From the NCBI RefSeq assembly GCF_021916785.1, contig NZ_JAKCFC010000010.1, positions 1-64,000 of the forward strand: a stretch of DNA of 64,000 bases. The letters are read 5' to 3'. A program made the translations under genes and the position numbers. The notes beneath the pieces were generated by a model. The model was not told where the DNA came from. It saw nothing but the letters and a program-made list of their open reading frames with translations, and searched no databases. This DNA is from Mycolicibacterium lacusdiani (lineage in GTDB: Bacteria > Actinomycetota > Actinomycetes > Mycobacteriales > Mycobacteriaceae). Shown piece after piece: positions 1-8,530 of this stretch (the first letter of the stretch is position 1; each line of letters starts with the position of its first letter).

Positions 1-161
1 CCTTCTCACCTGATGCCGACAAAACGCATGCACGCCAACCCGAAGGCGGCACCGACGCTACGAGCCAGACACCAGGTGATCAGGATCCAACCACCGCGAT
101 ACGCGGCGACCTCACTTTGACACTGACGCCGACGCTAGCGCGTCGGGACATCGGGTTTGGG

Positions 162-1370
162 TTACTTCAGCTCTGAAGAAGACAGTCCGAGCAGGCGGCG
201 TGCGACGACGAGCTGCTGGATCTGCTGGGTGCCCTCGAAGATGTCGAGGATCTTGGAGTCGCGCGCCCACTTCTCCAGCAGCAGTTCCTCGGAGTAGCCG
301 GTGGTGCCTGCCAGTTCCACGGTCTTGAGCGTGACGTCGGAGGCGACGCGTGCGGCCTTCGCCTTTCCCATCGACGCCTCCTTGGAGTTCGGGATCTTGT
401 TGTCCGCCTGCCACGCCGAGCGCAGCGTCAGCAGATAACCGGACTCCCACTCGGCCTCCATGCGGAGGAACTCCGCGGCGGCGGCGTTCTGGGCGTGTGC
501 CGGCTTGTCGTAGGAGATCTCGACGCCGGCTTCGGTGAGGATCTTGCGGAGTTCCTCGAGCGACGCCCGCGCGACGCCGACGGCCATCGCCGCCACGATG
601 GGCCGGGTGTTGTCGAACGTCTCCATGACGCCCGCAAATCCCTTGTCCACCTGGATGTCCGGGTTGCCGAGCAGGTTCTCCTTGGGGATCCGCGCGTTGT
701 CGAAGCGGATGGCCGCGGTGTCGGACGCCTTGATGCCCAGCTTGTGCTCGAGCCGCTCGACCGAGACGCCGGGGTGGTCGCGGGGCACGATGAACGACTT
801 GATCGCGGCGCGGCCCTTGGACTTGTCCAGCGTTGCCCACACCACGATGTGGCTCGCGCGGGCGCCTGCGGTGACGTAGATCTTCTCGCCGTTGATGACG
901 TACTCGTCGCCGTCGAGTGTCGCGGTGGTGGACACGGCAGCCGAGTCCGACCCGAAGCTGGGCTCGGTGATGGCCATGGCGGCCCACACCTTGCCGAGGC
1001 GTTCGAGTTGTTCGTCGGTGGCGACACCCGACAGGGCGGCATTGCCCAGGCCCTGGAAGGGCACCGACAGCAGCAGGGCGACGTCGCCCCAGCTGATCTC
1101 GAGCGCGTTCACGAGCGCAGACATGTTGGCGCCGTTGACGTTTTCCTTGGGCCCGTCGACACCGCGGAAGGCATCGGTTCCGGCGAAGGAGATGGTGTTG
1201 GCCTCGGTGATCCCCTCGAACAGGTCGGCAAGGGTGTCCAGCTCGACGGGGTAGGCGTGCTCGGACAGGTCGTACTTGCGCGAGATCGGTCGCAGCATCT
1301 CCGCGGCACCCTCGTGGGCCATGTCGATGACGGCCTGCAACTTCTTCGGCATTTCGAGATTGATTGCCAT
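162..1370 (-). CDS. fadE23: Acyl-CoA dehydrogenase FadE23-type
   Basis: A 402-residue flavoprotein of the acyl-CoA dehydrogenase family, which would oxidise an acyl-CoA to the 2-enoyl-CoA using FAD and pass electrons to ETF. The middle domain has TEPSFGSDSA (flavin/substrate-binding strand) and the C-terminal helical domain ends in the family signature ILDIFEGTQQIQQLVVARRLLG. The start is the ATG of MAINLEMPKK; the open frame runs further upstream but into fadE24. It lies 35 bp downstream of fadE24 on the same strand, and the pair matches the M. tuberculosis Rv3139-Rv3140 order, so the two may form one heteromeric enzyme, as many mycobacterial FadE pairs do (inference). Confidence 0.9.
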   Translation of the reverse strand: MAINLEMPKKLQAVIDMAHEGAAEMLRPISRKYDLSEHAYPVELDTLADLFEGITEANTISFAGTDAFRGVDGPKENVNGANMSALVNALEISWGDVALLLSVPFQGLGNAALSGVATDEQLERLGKVWAAMAITEPSFGSDSAAVSTTATLDGDEYVINGEKIYVTAGARASHIVVWATLDKSKGRAAIKSFIVPRDHPGVSVERLEHKLGIKASDTAAIRFDNARIPKENLLGNPDIQVDKGFAGVMETFDNTRPIVAAMAVGVARASLEELRKILTEAGVEISYDKPAHAQNAAAAEFLRMEAEWESGYLLTLRSAWQADNKIPNSKEASMGKAKAARVASDVTLKTVELAGTTGYSEELLLEKWARDSKILDIFEGTQQIQQLVVARRLLGLSSSELK

Positions 1371-1405
1371 GACTGGGTTTCCGTTCCTGGTCTGTTGCGT
1401 GGCCG

Positions 1406-2803
1406 TTAGAGGACGACGACGCCCTCGGCGACGCCGAGAGCCCGCAGGTCGCGATACCAACGCTCCACCGGGTGCTCCTTGGTGAAGCCGTGGCCGCCGA
1501 GCAGCTGAACGCCGTCGAGGCCGATCTGCATGCCCTTGTCGGTGGCGATGCGCTTGGCCAGCGCTGCTTCTCGCGCGAACGACAGGCCTTGCTCGGCGCG
1601 CGCGGCACCCCGCCAGGTGATCAGGCGGAGGCCGTCGAGTTCGATGGCGATGTTGGCGCACATGAAGGCGACGGCCTGTCTGCGCGCGATGGGTTCGCCG
1701 AACGCCTCGCGTTCCTTGACGTACGGCACGACGTAGTCGAGCACCGCGTGTGAGGTGCCGACTGCCAGGGCGGCCCAACCCAATCGGGCCAGCGCAATTG
1801 CTTCGGAGTAGTCCGAGTCGCTGGCCTCGTCCTCACCGAGCCGGTTGTGCAGCGGCACCGCCACGTCGTTCAGTTCGACGCGGCCCAGCGCGGCGGCACG
1901 GATGCCCATGCTGGGGTCGGCCTTGACCGTGAGGCCTTCGGAGGCCGACTCGACGATGAACAGTGCAGGCTTGCCGTTGAGCTGTGCCGCGACGATGAAC
2001 AGTTCGGCGTCGGCGGCTGCGGGCACCAGCGACTTCACGCCCGAGAGACGGTAGCCGCTGGGGGTCCTTACCGCGGTGGTCTTCAGCGCGGTCGGATCGA
2101 ACAGTGCATGTGGCTCGGCGATGGCGACGCACGCCTGCGGCACGCATTCGCCGGCGAACTCGTTGAGGTAGGTGGCCTGCTGATCCGCGCTGCCCCAGTG
2201 GGTGAGGGCCGACGCGACGCCGCCGGGAGCCAGGATCGGCAGTGCCTGACCCATGTCGCCGTATGCGAGCGCCTCGGCGACCAGGGCGTTGGTGATGGTG
2301 CTGCGGTGCTCGGCGATGCCGTCGAAGTCCTCGGGAACGTTGATCGCGGTGATGCCGAGTTCGGCGGCCTTGGCGATCAGGCCCTGCGGATACGTCGCCG
2401 CCGCGTCGGCGTCGTGGGCGGCGGGTCGCAGGATCTCCTCGGCGAACTCGGAGACCGTCTCGACGATCATCTTCTGGTCGTCGTCGGGGGTGAGGTCGAA
2501 GTAGTCGGCGCCGCTCGGCTTCAACCGGGTCGGGGGCTTGCCGCCGCTCTGCACCCGCTTGAACTGGCGGGTGGACGCGCCGAGTGCCGAGAACGCCGTC
2601 TTCACGCCGTAGCGCAGTCCTCGGTTGAGCGGGTCGCGCAGGCCGTAGCGGTCCAGGAACTCCTGGCCGACCAGGGGAGTGACGAGGGCGAGCCCGATGG
2701 AGGTCGCCGACCGCTTGGGCCGTTGCAGGCCGATGCCGCTCTCGGATCCGGCGCGTCGGGGGCGCTGGTTGGTTCCGCTCTTGGTCGGCAGGGTGTTGGT
2801 CAT
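1406..2803 (-). CDS. fadE24: Acyl-CoA dehydrogenase FadE24-type
   Basis: A 465-residue acyl-CoA dehydrogenase-family protein and first gene of the fadE24-fadE23 operon. About 110 N-terminal residues precede the dehydrogenase domain, which starts near FDLTPDDDQKMIVETVSEFA. The C-terminal part has LLGGHGFTKEHPVERWYRDLRA, the segment where the family contacts substrate and FAD. The ATG start lies 40 bp below a perfect inverted repeat, which places an operator directly over the promoter. The M. tuberculosis orthologues are known as isoniazid-induced genes; the substrate is not evident from the sequence. Confidence 0.88.
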   Translation of the reverse strand: MTNTLPTKSGTNQRPRRAGSESGIGLQRPKRSATSIGLALVTPLVGQEFLDRYGLRDPLNRGLRYGVKTAFSALGASTRQFKRVQSGGKPPTRLKPSGADYFDLTPDDDQKMIVETVSEFAEEILRPAAHDADAAATYPQGLIAKAAELGITAINVPEDFDGIAEHRSTITNALVAEALAYGDMGQALPILAPGGVASALTHWGSADQQATYLNEFAGECVPQACVAIAEPHALFDPTALKTTAVRTPSGYRLSGVKSLVPAAADAELFIVAAQLNGKPALFIVESASEGLTVKADPSMGIRAAALGRVELNDVAVPLHNRLGEDEASDSDYSEAIALARLGWAALAVGTSHAVLDYVVPYVKEREAFGEPIARRQAVAFMCANIAIELDGLRLITWRGAARAEQGLSFAREAALAKRIATDKGMQIGLDGVQLLGGHGFTKEHPVERWYRDLRALGVAEGVVVL

Positions 2804-2842
2804 GTCGCAGCCTCGCGTCGTTGGGGCAATGCAATCTGACCG

Positions 2843-2864
2843 TATCTTACTCCCGAGTAAGATA
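2843..2864. promoter_or_regulatory. Perfect 22-bp inverted repeat upstream of fadE24
   Basis: Arms TATCTTACTC and GAGTAAGATA are exact reverse complements separated by two bases. It lies 40 bp upstream of the fadE24 ATG and near the 3' end of the preceding same-strand gene. The size and symmetry fit a TetR-family operator; no cognate regulator gene is adjacent. It does not fit the KstR consensus. Confidence 0.6.
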
Positions 2865-2895
2865 GAGGCGCTCTGTTAGCGCCGTCACACCGTCG

Positions 2896-3675
2896 TCATG
2901 AAGCCGACAGTCGCGCGAGCACCGCGTCGTGCAGTAGACCGTTCGTGGCGACGGCGCTGCCACCGTGCGGGCCGGGAGCGCCGTCGAGGTTGGTGAACCG
3001 TCCGCCTGCCTCGCGCACCAGCACGTCGATGGCGGCGAGGTCCCACAACTTCACCTCGGGTTCTGCGACGACGTCCACCGCGCCCTCGGCCAGCAGGCAG
3101 TACGACCAGAAGTCGCCGTAGCCGCGGACCCGCCAGACGGCTTCGGTGAGGTCGAGGAAGCGCGAGCGCTTGTCTTCCCAGCCGACGAGGTCGGAGTACG
3201 ACAGGCTGGCCGACTCGATGTCGCCGACCTTCGACACGGAGATGGGGCGGGTCTTGCCGGCGAACGACGTGAAGGCGCCCTCGCCCGTGCCGGCCCACCA
3301 TCGGCGTCCCAGTGCGGGTGCGCTGACGACGCCGACCGTCGGTACGCCATCCTCGAGGAGAGAGATCAGCGTCGACCAGACGGGGACGCCGCGGACGAAG
3401 TTCTTCGTGCCGTCGATCGGGTCGAGCACCCACTGGCGGCCCTCGAAAACCGCTGTGCCGCCGAACTCTTCGCCAAGCAGCGCGTCGCCGGGCCGCTCGC
3501 GAGAGATCACCTCGCGCAGCGCCTCCTCGGCGCCGCGGTCGGCGTCCGTGACCGGCGTGAGGTCGGGCTTGGTCTCGATCTGCAGGTCGAGTGCGCCGAA
3601 CCGGTCCATCGTCATGGCATCGGCCTCGTCGGCCATTCGGAGGGCGAGCGTGATGTCATCGGAAACGGTGCTCAT
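2896..3675 (-). CDS. hisN: Inositol monophosphatase family phosphatase (HisN-like histidinol-phosphatase)
   Basis: A 259-residue Mg2+-dependent phosphatase of the inositol monophosphatase superfamily. The metal-binding motifs are visible: GEEFGG (Glu ligand), WVLDPIDGTKNF (the DPIDGT signature, about residues 83-94) and WDLAAIDVLVREAGG near the C-terminus. Actinobacteria use this type as histidinol-phosphatase, and the neighbouring fadE genes match the Rv3137 locus of M. tuberculosis. The start is the ATG of MSTVSDDITL; the frame is open upstream but that sequence overlaps the divergent gene. The alternative is a general inositol or sugar phosphatase. Confidence 0.85.
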   Translation of the reverse strand: MSTVSDDITLALRMADEADAMTMDRFGALDLQIETKPDLTPVTDADRGAEEALREVISRERPGDALLGEEFGGTAVFEGRQWVLDPIDGTKNFVRGVPVWSTLISLLEDGVPTVGVVSAPALGRRWWAGTGEGAFTSFAGKTRPISVSKVGDIESASLSYSDLVGWEDKRSRFLDLTEAVWRVRGYGDFWSYCLLAEGAVDVVAEPEVKLWDLAAIDVLVREAGGRFTNLDGAPGPHGGSAVATNGLLHDAVLARLSAS

Positions 3676-3690
3676 GGCAAGAGTCCTACC

Positions 3691-4140
3691 ATGGGCGGTG
3701 TGTTCGAATTCCTCGCGATAGTGGTCATCCTCGGCGTGCTGGCGATGATCGTGGTGCCTCGACTCCGCAATCGCGGGCCCGGCGGAGGTGGATTCGGGGG
3801 TGGCGGGGCTCGCGGCGGCGGATTGGCCCACGGAACGCTGCTGGTGACGGGGCTCAGCCCGCGGCCGGCCGATGCCGAGGGCGAGCAGTTCGTCACCATC
3901 ACCGGCGTCATCAACGGCCCGACGGTCAACGAGCACGTCGTGTATCAGCAGATGGCCGTCGACGTGAACGCGTGGCCGACCATGGGTCAGCTCATCCCGG
4001 TCGTGTACTCGCCGAAGAATCCCGACAAGTGGGGCTTCGCTCCGCCCGAACAACCCGAAATGCCGTATCCAGACGGGCCACCGCCGCCACCGCCGCCGCC
4101 ACCACCGCCGTACCTGCCGCCGCCCCCGTCGCCGAACTAG
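3691..4140 (+). CDS. Small membrane-anchored protein with poly-proline tail
   Basis: A 149-residue protein. Residues 3-22 form one hydrophobic segment (FEFLAIVVILGVLAMIVVP), then comes a short Gly-rich linker, then a compact domain of about 70 residues (GTLLVTGLSP...VVYSPKNPDKWGF), and finally a tail with a run of eleven prolines. The topology suggests a signal anchor with the domain on one face of the plasma membrane. It is divergent from the hisN-like gene with only 15 bp between start codons. Its stop codon shares CTAG with the facing HNH gene. I do not recognise a function. Confidence 0.75.
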   Translation: MGGVFEFLAIVVILGVLAMIVVPRLRNRGPGGGGFGGGGARGGGLAHGTLLVTGLSPRPADAEGEQFVTITGVINGPTVNEHVVYQQMAVDVNAWPTMGQLIPVVYSPKNPDKWGFAPPEQPEMPYPDGPPPPPPPPPPPYLPPPPSPN

Positions 4141-5414
4141 GCGGCGCGGCGGAACACGACTCGGAAGCGTGCGACGTCGATGCTGGTGACGTGTTCGCTG
4201 TTGCGGCCGGGTAGTGGTGGGGCCTTGCCGGTGTAGGTAGCGCCGGTCGGCGTGGTGACTTCGGTTGTGTGGCAATCAAACTCTTTGGATGTGCGGTCGC
4301 GCCAGCGGGGTGCTTCCTTGGCGTAGTTGCAGGCTTCGCACATGCCGTTGCCGTTGAGTGCGGTGGTGGGTCCGGCGCGTGCCTTGGGTTGGGCGTGGTC
4401 GGTGTGGCGGATGGGGGCGTTGCAGTAGGGGGTGCGGCAGGTGTCGTCGCGTAGCGCGATGAACGCGGCCAGCGCCTTCGGGAATCGCCGTGCCCTCGAT
4501 TCCATCGTCACCAGCGTCCCGGTCTTGGGGTGGCGGTAGAGGCGGCGCAGGGTGGCGCGGGATCGGTCGTCACCAACGGCGCCGGAGATCAGGTGGCGGG
4601 CGACTGCTGCGGGGATGGGTCCGTAGCCGGGGATCCGGGCGGGTTCGGTGTCCCCGCCGAGCAGGGTTTCGTCGGTGATCACCAGGTCGACGGTGACGGG
4701 GATCGGGGTGTCGGCGGGGCGGCCGGTGATGCGTTCGACGGCGGTGTCGGCCATGACCTGGCCGCGGCTGCGGCCATCGCTGGTGGTGTCGGCGGCGTGC
4801 TTGAGGGCGGCGTAGACCGACACGCCCTGGGCGACGGGGAGCAGGATGCTCACCCAGGCCATGGCGTCGGCGGCGGGCCGGACGCTGACGCATCGGTCCT
4901 TCTCTGCCTGGCGGGCGCGTTCGACCACGGCGTGCGGGTCGAGGCGGTAGGCGATCGCCATGGCGTCGGCTGTGATCCGCTTGTCGCCCTTGCCCACCAG
5001 CGTTTCCGGGTCGGCGCACATCTCGGCATCCAGGGTGCGGCGGTCCTCGACCTCGAGGCAGGCGGATTCCTTGACGAGCAGCGTCGCCCGCCACTCCGAG
5101 AGCATCCCGGATTCCAGGGCGGCCAGGGTGTGGGGCATTTCGTGGACCAGGGCGCGGGCGAACCCGAGGTGGCGACCACCCTGCTTCGGTGACTCGCGCC
5201 TGGCCAGACCCACCTCGGAGGCGAGGCCCTGGCCGCGCTTGCGCAGTGGGATGCCGGCGTCGGCTTCGGCGCTGCGGCGCATCACGTCCAGCGCGGCGGT
5301 CATCCGGGCCTGTGCGGCCGCGGCGGCGGACTTGAGCCGTTCCAACTCGGTGATGCGGTCGATCAGGCCGGCCTCGTCCACCGTGGCGGGGTCGAAGTCC
5401 AGTAGATCGAACAC
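4137..5414 (-). CDS. DUF222 / HNH endonuclease domain protein (13E12 family)
   Basis: A 425-residue protein with an N-terminal DUF222 helical domain and a C-terminal HNH nuclease domain (CRTPYCNAPIRHTDHAQP followed by ALNGNGMCEACNYAKE; the two CxxC-like pairs would hold a structural zinc and HTDH the catalytic histidines). This is the mycobacterial 13E12 repeat family, often multicopy and linked to REP13E12 repeats and phage insertion; its biological role is unsettled. The chosen start is GTG at 5414 (VFDLLDFDP); another GTG lies 24 bp upstream. The gene sits at a place where gene order departs from M. tuberculosis. Confidence 0.85.
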   Translation of the reverse strand: MFDLLDFDPATVDEAGLIDRITELERLKSAAAAAQARMTAALDVMRRSAEADAGIPLRKRGQGLASEVGLARRESPKQGGRHLGFARALVHEMPHTLAALESGMLSEWRATLLVKESACLEVEDRRTLDAEMCADPETLVGKGDKRITADAMAIAYRLDPHAVVERARQAEKDRCVSVRPAADAMAWVSILLPVAQGVSVYAALKHAADTTSDGRSRGQVMADTAVERITGRPADTPIPVTVDLVITDETLLGGDTEPARIPGYGPIPAAVARHLISGAVGDDRSRATLRRLYRHPKTGTLVTMESRARRFPKALAAFIALRDDTCRTPYCNAPIRHTDHAQPKARAGPTTALNGNGMCEACNYAKEAPRWRDRTSKEFDCHTTEVTTPTGATYTGKAPPLPGRNSEHVTSIDVARFRVVFRRAA

Positions 5415-5462
5415 GTGTTCGAGTCTACGACCACCCACTGACAAACCGGGTATGACAGAGGC

Positions 5463-5867
5463 ATGCCGACTCCGCTCCCGTCCGACCTGGTCGATCTCAT
5501 GCGCAAGCCCAGCCCGTGCTTCGTCGCCACGCTGATGCCAGATGGCTCGCCGCAACTCACCGAGACGTGGGTGACCACCGATGGGGAGAACGTCGTCCTC
5601 AACATCGCCGGCGGCATGCAGAAGCAGAAGAACTTCGAGCGCGACCCGCGGGTCGCCATCAACGTCGTCGACCCCGAGAACGTCTACCGCTTCTACGCAA
5701 TCCGGGGACGCGTCGTCTCGATGACGAGCGAGGGCGGCAAGGAGAGCATCGACGAGATCTCGCAGAAGTACCTCGGAGCGCCGTACCCCTACTTCAGTGG
5801 GAACCCCGACGAGACCCGCATCATCGTGACGATCGAGGCCGACAAGGTAACTCCGCCGGCACGCTAG
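5463..5867 (+). CDS. PPOX-class F420/flavin-dependent oxidoreductase
   Basis: A 134-residue split-barrel protein of the pyridoxamine 5'-phosphate oxidase-like class. FVATLMPDGSPQLTETWV is the typical first strand pair, followed by NIAGGMQKQKNFERDPRVAINVVD, the region that binds the cofactor phosphate. Mycobacterial proteins of this size and pattern often use F420 rather than FMN (family knowledge; the cofactor cannot be decided here). It is divergent from the HNH gene (48 bp) and convergent with fprA, sharing a CTAG tetramer at the stops. Confidence 0.82.
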   Translation: MPTPLPSDLVDLMRKPSPCFVATLMPDGSPQLTETWVTTDGENVVLNIAGGMQKQKNFERDPRVAINVVDPENVYRFYAIRGRVVSMTSEGGKESIDEISQKYLGAPYPYFSGNPDETRIIVTIEADKVTPPAR

Positions 5868-7246
5868 CCGTGCGTGATGCGCAGCAACTCCGCCAGGCTG
5901 GTGACCTTTACCCGCGGCCTGCCGAGTTTCTCGCCCGCAGACCGCTCGAAGTCGTCGATCAACTTCCAGTGGTCGCCAGTCACCACCTTGGGTTGCCGCT
6001 CCACCAGCCATTCGGCGATCTGGCGGTCGTGGTTCGGCTCGAGGTCGGCGAGGTCTGCCGACGCCAGGTCCGCCAGCAAGGTGTTGACGGTCGCCTGGGA
6101 GTCCTTCTTGTTGCTGCCGATCACGCCCGACGGGCCGCGCTTGATCCAGCCGACGACGTAGGCGTTGCGGGTGCCCTCCACGCGGCCGTCGCTGTGCGGG
6201 ATGGTGCCCGAGCGTTCGTCGAACGGCAGGCCCGGAGTGGCGACGCCGCGGTAACCGACCGCGCGGACCACCAACTGGGCGGGCAATTCCTCGCGGATGC
6301 CGGTGTCCTTCGCGACCACCCGGCCGCCCTCGTCGACCAGCTCGTTGCGGCCGAGCACGATCGACTCGACCTTGCCGTCGCCCTTGATCTCGATGGGGGA
6401 GGTGTGGAATCGGAAGACGATGCGGCGCTTGGCTGCCTTGGACGGTCGCTCGGCGAAACCGCGCAGGACCTTGACGTTCTGCTTGACGGTCTTGCCCGCT
6501 GCCTCGAGATCCTCGTCGGTGATGCCTGCGAAGTCCTGGGGATCGACGACGACGTCGACGTCGGCCATCGCTTCCAGATCGCCGAGTTCGCGTAGTTCCA
6601 GTGTGGTGAAGGGCGCCTGCAGCGGCCCGCGCCGGCCCACCACGACCACTTCCTCGACCCCGCGCGCGTGCAGCGAGTCCAGAGCGTGGTCGGCGATGTC
6701 GGTCGCAGCCAGCAGGTCGGGGTCGCTGACCAGGATGCGGGCAACGTCGAGGGCGACGTTGCCGTTGCCGATCACGACGGCGCGGCCGGAGGTGAGGTCG
6801 GGCAGCATCTCGCCGAAGTGCGGGTGGGCGTTGTACCAACCCACGAAGTCGACCGCCGGCACGCTCCCGACCAGGTCCTCGCCGGGGATGTTCAGCGCAC
6901 GGTCGGATTGCGCGCCGACCGCGTAGACCACCGCGTCGTAGCGCTCGGCGAGTTCGTCGGCGGTGACGTGGTTGCCGACTTCGACGTTGCCGAAGAACCG
7001 GAACCGTAGGTCCGCCGACGTCTTCTCGAACTGCGCGCTGATCGACTTGATCTTGGGATGGTCGGGCGCGACTCCGGAGCGGACCAGGCCCCACGGCGTC
7101 GGCAGCATCTCCAACATGTCGACGCGCACGTCGCGGGGTTCGACCCCGTCGACCGGATCCTTCGAGTCCGCGTACTTGAGCAGGGACGCTGCGGCGAAGT
7201 AACCCGAAGGTCCCGAGCCGACTATCGCCACGTGATACGGCCGCAT
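5864..7246 (-). CDS. fprA: Ferredoxin/NADP+ reductase FprA
   Basis: A 460-residue adrenodoxin-reductase-like flavoprotein that shuttles electrons between NADPH and ferredoxins, for example for P450s. The N-terminal FAD-binding motif is HVAIVGSGPSGYFAAASLL. The NADP-binding part has GRAVVIGNGNVALDVARIL, and VGWIKRGPSGVIGSNKKDS is the typical C-terminal segment. The start is the ATG of MRPYHVAI, with AGAAGG eight bases upstream. It is divergent from prfB, as in the M. tuberculosis Rv3106-Rv3105c arrangement. Confidence 0.95.
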   Translation of the reverse strand: MRPYHVAIVGSGPSGYFAAASLLKYADSKDPVDGVEPRDVRVDMLEMLPTPWGLVRSGVAPDHPKIKSISAQFEKTSADLRFRFFGNVEVGNHVTADELAERYDAVVYAVGAQSDRALNIPGEDLVGSVPAVDFVGWYNAHPHFGEMLPDLTSGRAVVIGNGNVALDVARILVSDPDLLAATDIADHALDSLHARGVEEVVVVGRRGPLQAPFTTLELRELGDLEAMADVDVVVDPQDFAGITDEDLEAAGKTVKQNVKVLRGFAERPSKAAKRRIVFRFHTSPIEIKGDGKVESIVLGRNELVDEGGRVVAKDTGIREELPAQLVVRAVGYRGVATPGLPFDERSGTIPHSDGRVEGTRNAYVVGWIKRGPSGVIGSNKKDSQATVNTLLADLASADLADLEPNHDRQIAEWLVERQPKVVTGDHWKLIDDFERSAGEKLGRPRVKVTSLAELLRITHG

Positions 7247-7414
7247 ACCTCCGCCTTCTCTGCAGACATCTGCTCGAGCCCTGGGCCGGGCGGCGCGCAA
7301 GAGGGCTGTCGCGTCGTCGCCAAGGGCGTTTGCAGCCCGACTCTAACTCCGCATCGTCGGTCGCGTGGGCAGGAGGGAAGGGTTGGGATGAGCCTGTCGG
7401 TACGCTGAACCACC

Positions 7415-8530
7415 GTGGAACCCGACCGTCAATCAGACATCGCTGCACTGGACACCACGCTGACCACGGTGGAGCGGGTGCTCGACGTCGACGGACTCCG
7501 GGAGCGCATCACCACCCTGGAGCAGGAAGCGTCCGACCCCAAGCTGTGGGACGACCAGACCCGGGCACAGAAGGTGACCAGCGCGCTGTCCCACGCCCAG
7601 GGCGAACTCCGTCGCGTCGAGGCGCTGCGCCAGCGGCTCGACGATCTGCCCGTGCTCTACGAGATGGCAGCCGAGGAGGAAGGCGCGGGCGCGACCGAGG
7701 CCCTCGCCGATGCCGACGCCGAACTCGCGTCGCTCCGCGAGGACATCGAGGCGATGGAAGTACGGACACTGCTGTCTGGCGAGTACGACGAGCGCGAGGC
7801 CGTCGTCACCATCCGGTCGGGCGCAGGTGGCATCGATGCCGCCGACTGGGCCGAGATGTTGATGCGCATGTACATCCGGTGGGCCGAGAAGCATGACTAC
7901 GGCGTGGAGGTCTTCGACACGTCCTACGCCGAAGAGGCCGGCATCAAGAGCGCGACCTTCGCAGTGCACGCGCCGTACGCGTACGGGACGCTCTCGGTGG
8001 AGCAGGGCACCCACCGGCTGGTGCGGATCAGCCCGTTCGACAACCAGAGCCGACGGCAGACGTCGTTCGCCGAAGTCGAGGTGCTGCCCGTCGTCGAGAC
8101 GACCGACCACATCGAGATACCCGAGGGCGACCTCCGCGTCGACGTCTACCGGTCCAGCGGGCCCGGCGGCCAGTCGGTGAACACCACCGACTCAGCGGTT
8201 CGTTTGACCCACATCCCCACGGGTATCGTCGTGACCTGTCAAAACGAGAAATCGCAGTTGCAGAACAAGGTTTCGGCGATGCGCGTTCTGCAGGCGAAGT
8301 TGCTCGAACGCAAGCGTCTAGAGGAGCGCGCCGAGATGGACGCGCTCAAGAGCGACGGCGGCAGTTCCTGGGGTTCGCAGATGCGGTCCTACGTTCTGCA
8401 CCCCTATCAGATGGTCAAGGATTTGCGTAACGACTACGAAGTCGGCAATCCGGCCGCAGTGCTCGACGGCGACATCGACGGCTTCCTGGAAGCGGGAATC
8501 CGTTGGCGCAATAGGAAAGATGACGATTAA
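7415..8530 (+). CDS. prfB: Peptide chain release factor 2
   Basis: A 371-residue RF2 that reads UGA and UAA stop codons and triggers peptidyl-tRNA hydrolysis. The GGQ motif lies in SSGPGGQSVNTTDSAVRL (about residues 250-252), followed by the domain 3 signature HIPTGIVVTCQNEKSQLQNK. The reading frame is continuous from the GTG start, so the in-frame UGA programmed frameshift found in many bacterial prfB genes is absent. The 3' end overlaps the mechanosensitive channel gene by 11 bp, making prfB the head of a run that continues to smpB. Confidence 0.96.
   Translation: MEPDRQSDIAALDTTLTTVERVLDVDGLRERITTLEQEASDPKLWDDQTRAQKVTSALSHAQGELRRVEALRQRLDDLPVLYEMAAEEEGAGATEALADADAELASLREDIEAMEVRTLLSGEYDEREAVVTIRSGAGGIDAADWAEMLMRMYIRWAEKHDYGVEVFDTSYAEEAGIKSATFAVHAPYAYGTLSVEQGTHRLVRISPFDNQSRRQTSFAEVEVLPVVETTDHIEIPEGDLRVDVYRSSGPGGQSVNTTDSAVRLTHIPTGIVVTCQNEKSQLQNKVSAMRVLQAKLLERKRLEERAEMDALKSDGGSSWGSQMRSYVLHPYQMVKDLRNDYEVGNPAAVLDGDIDGFLEAGIRWRNRKDDD

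Noticed and set aside
4137..7448. Very long minus-strand open frame (over 1100 codons)
   Set aside because: Only its 3' part (4137-5414) is a real gene; the rest is antisense to the PPOX gene and out of frame with fprA, a GC-rich artefact.
7415..7520. Programmed frameshift in prfB
   Set aside because: The frame is continuous, with no internal TGA.
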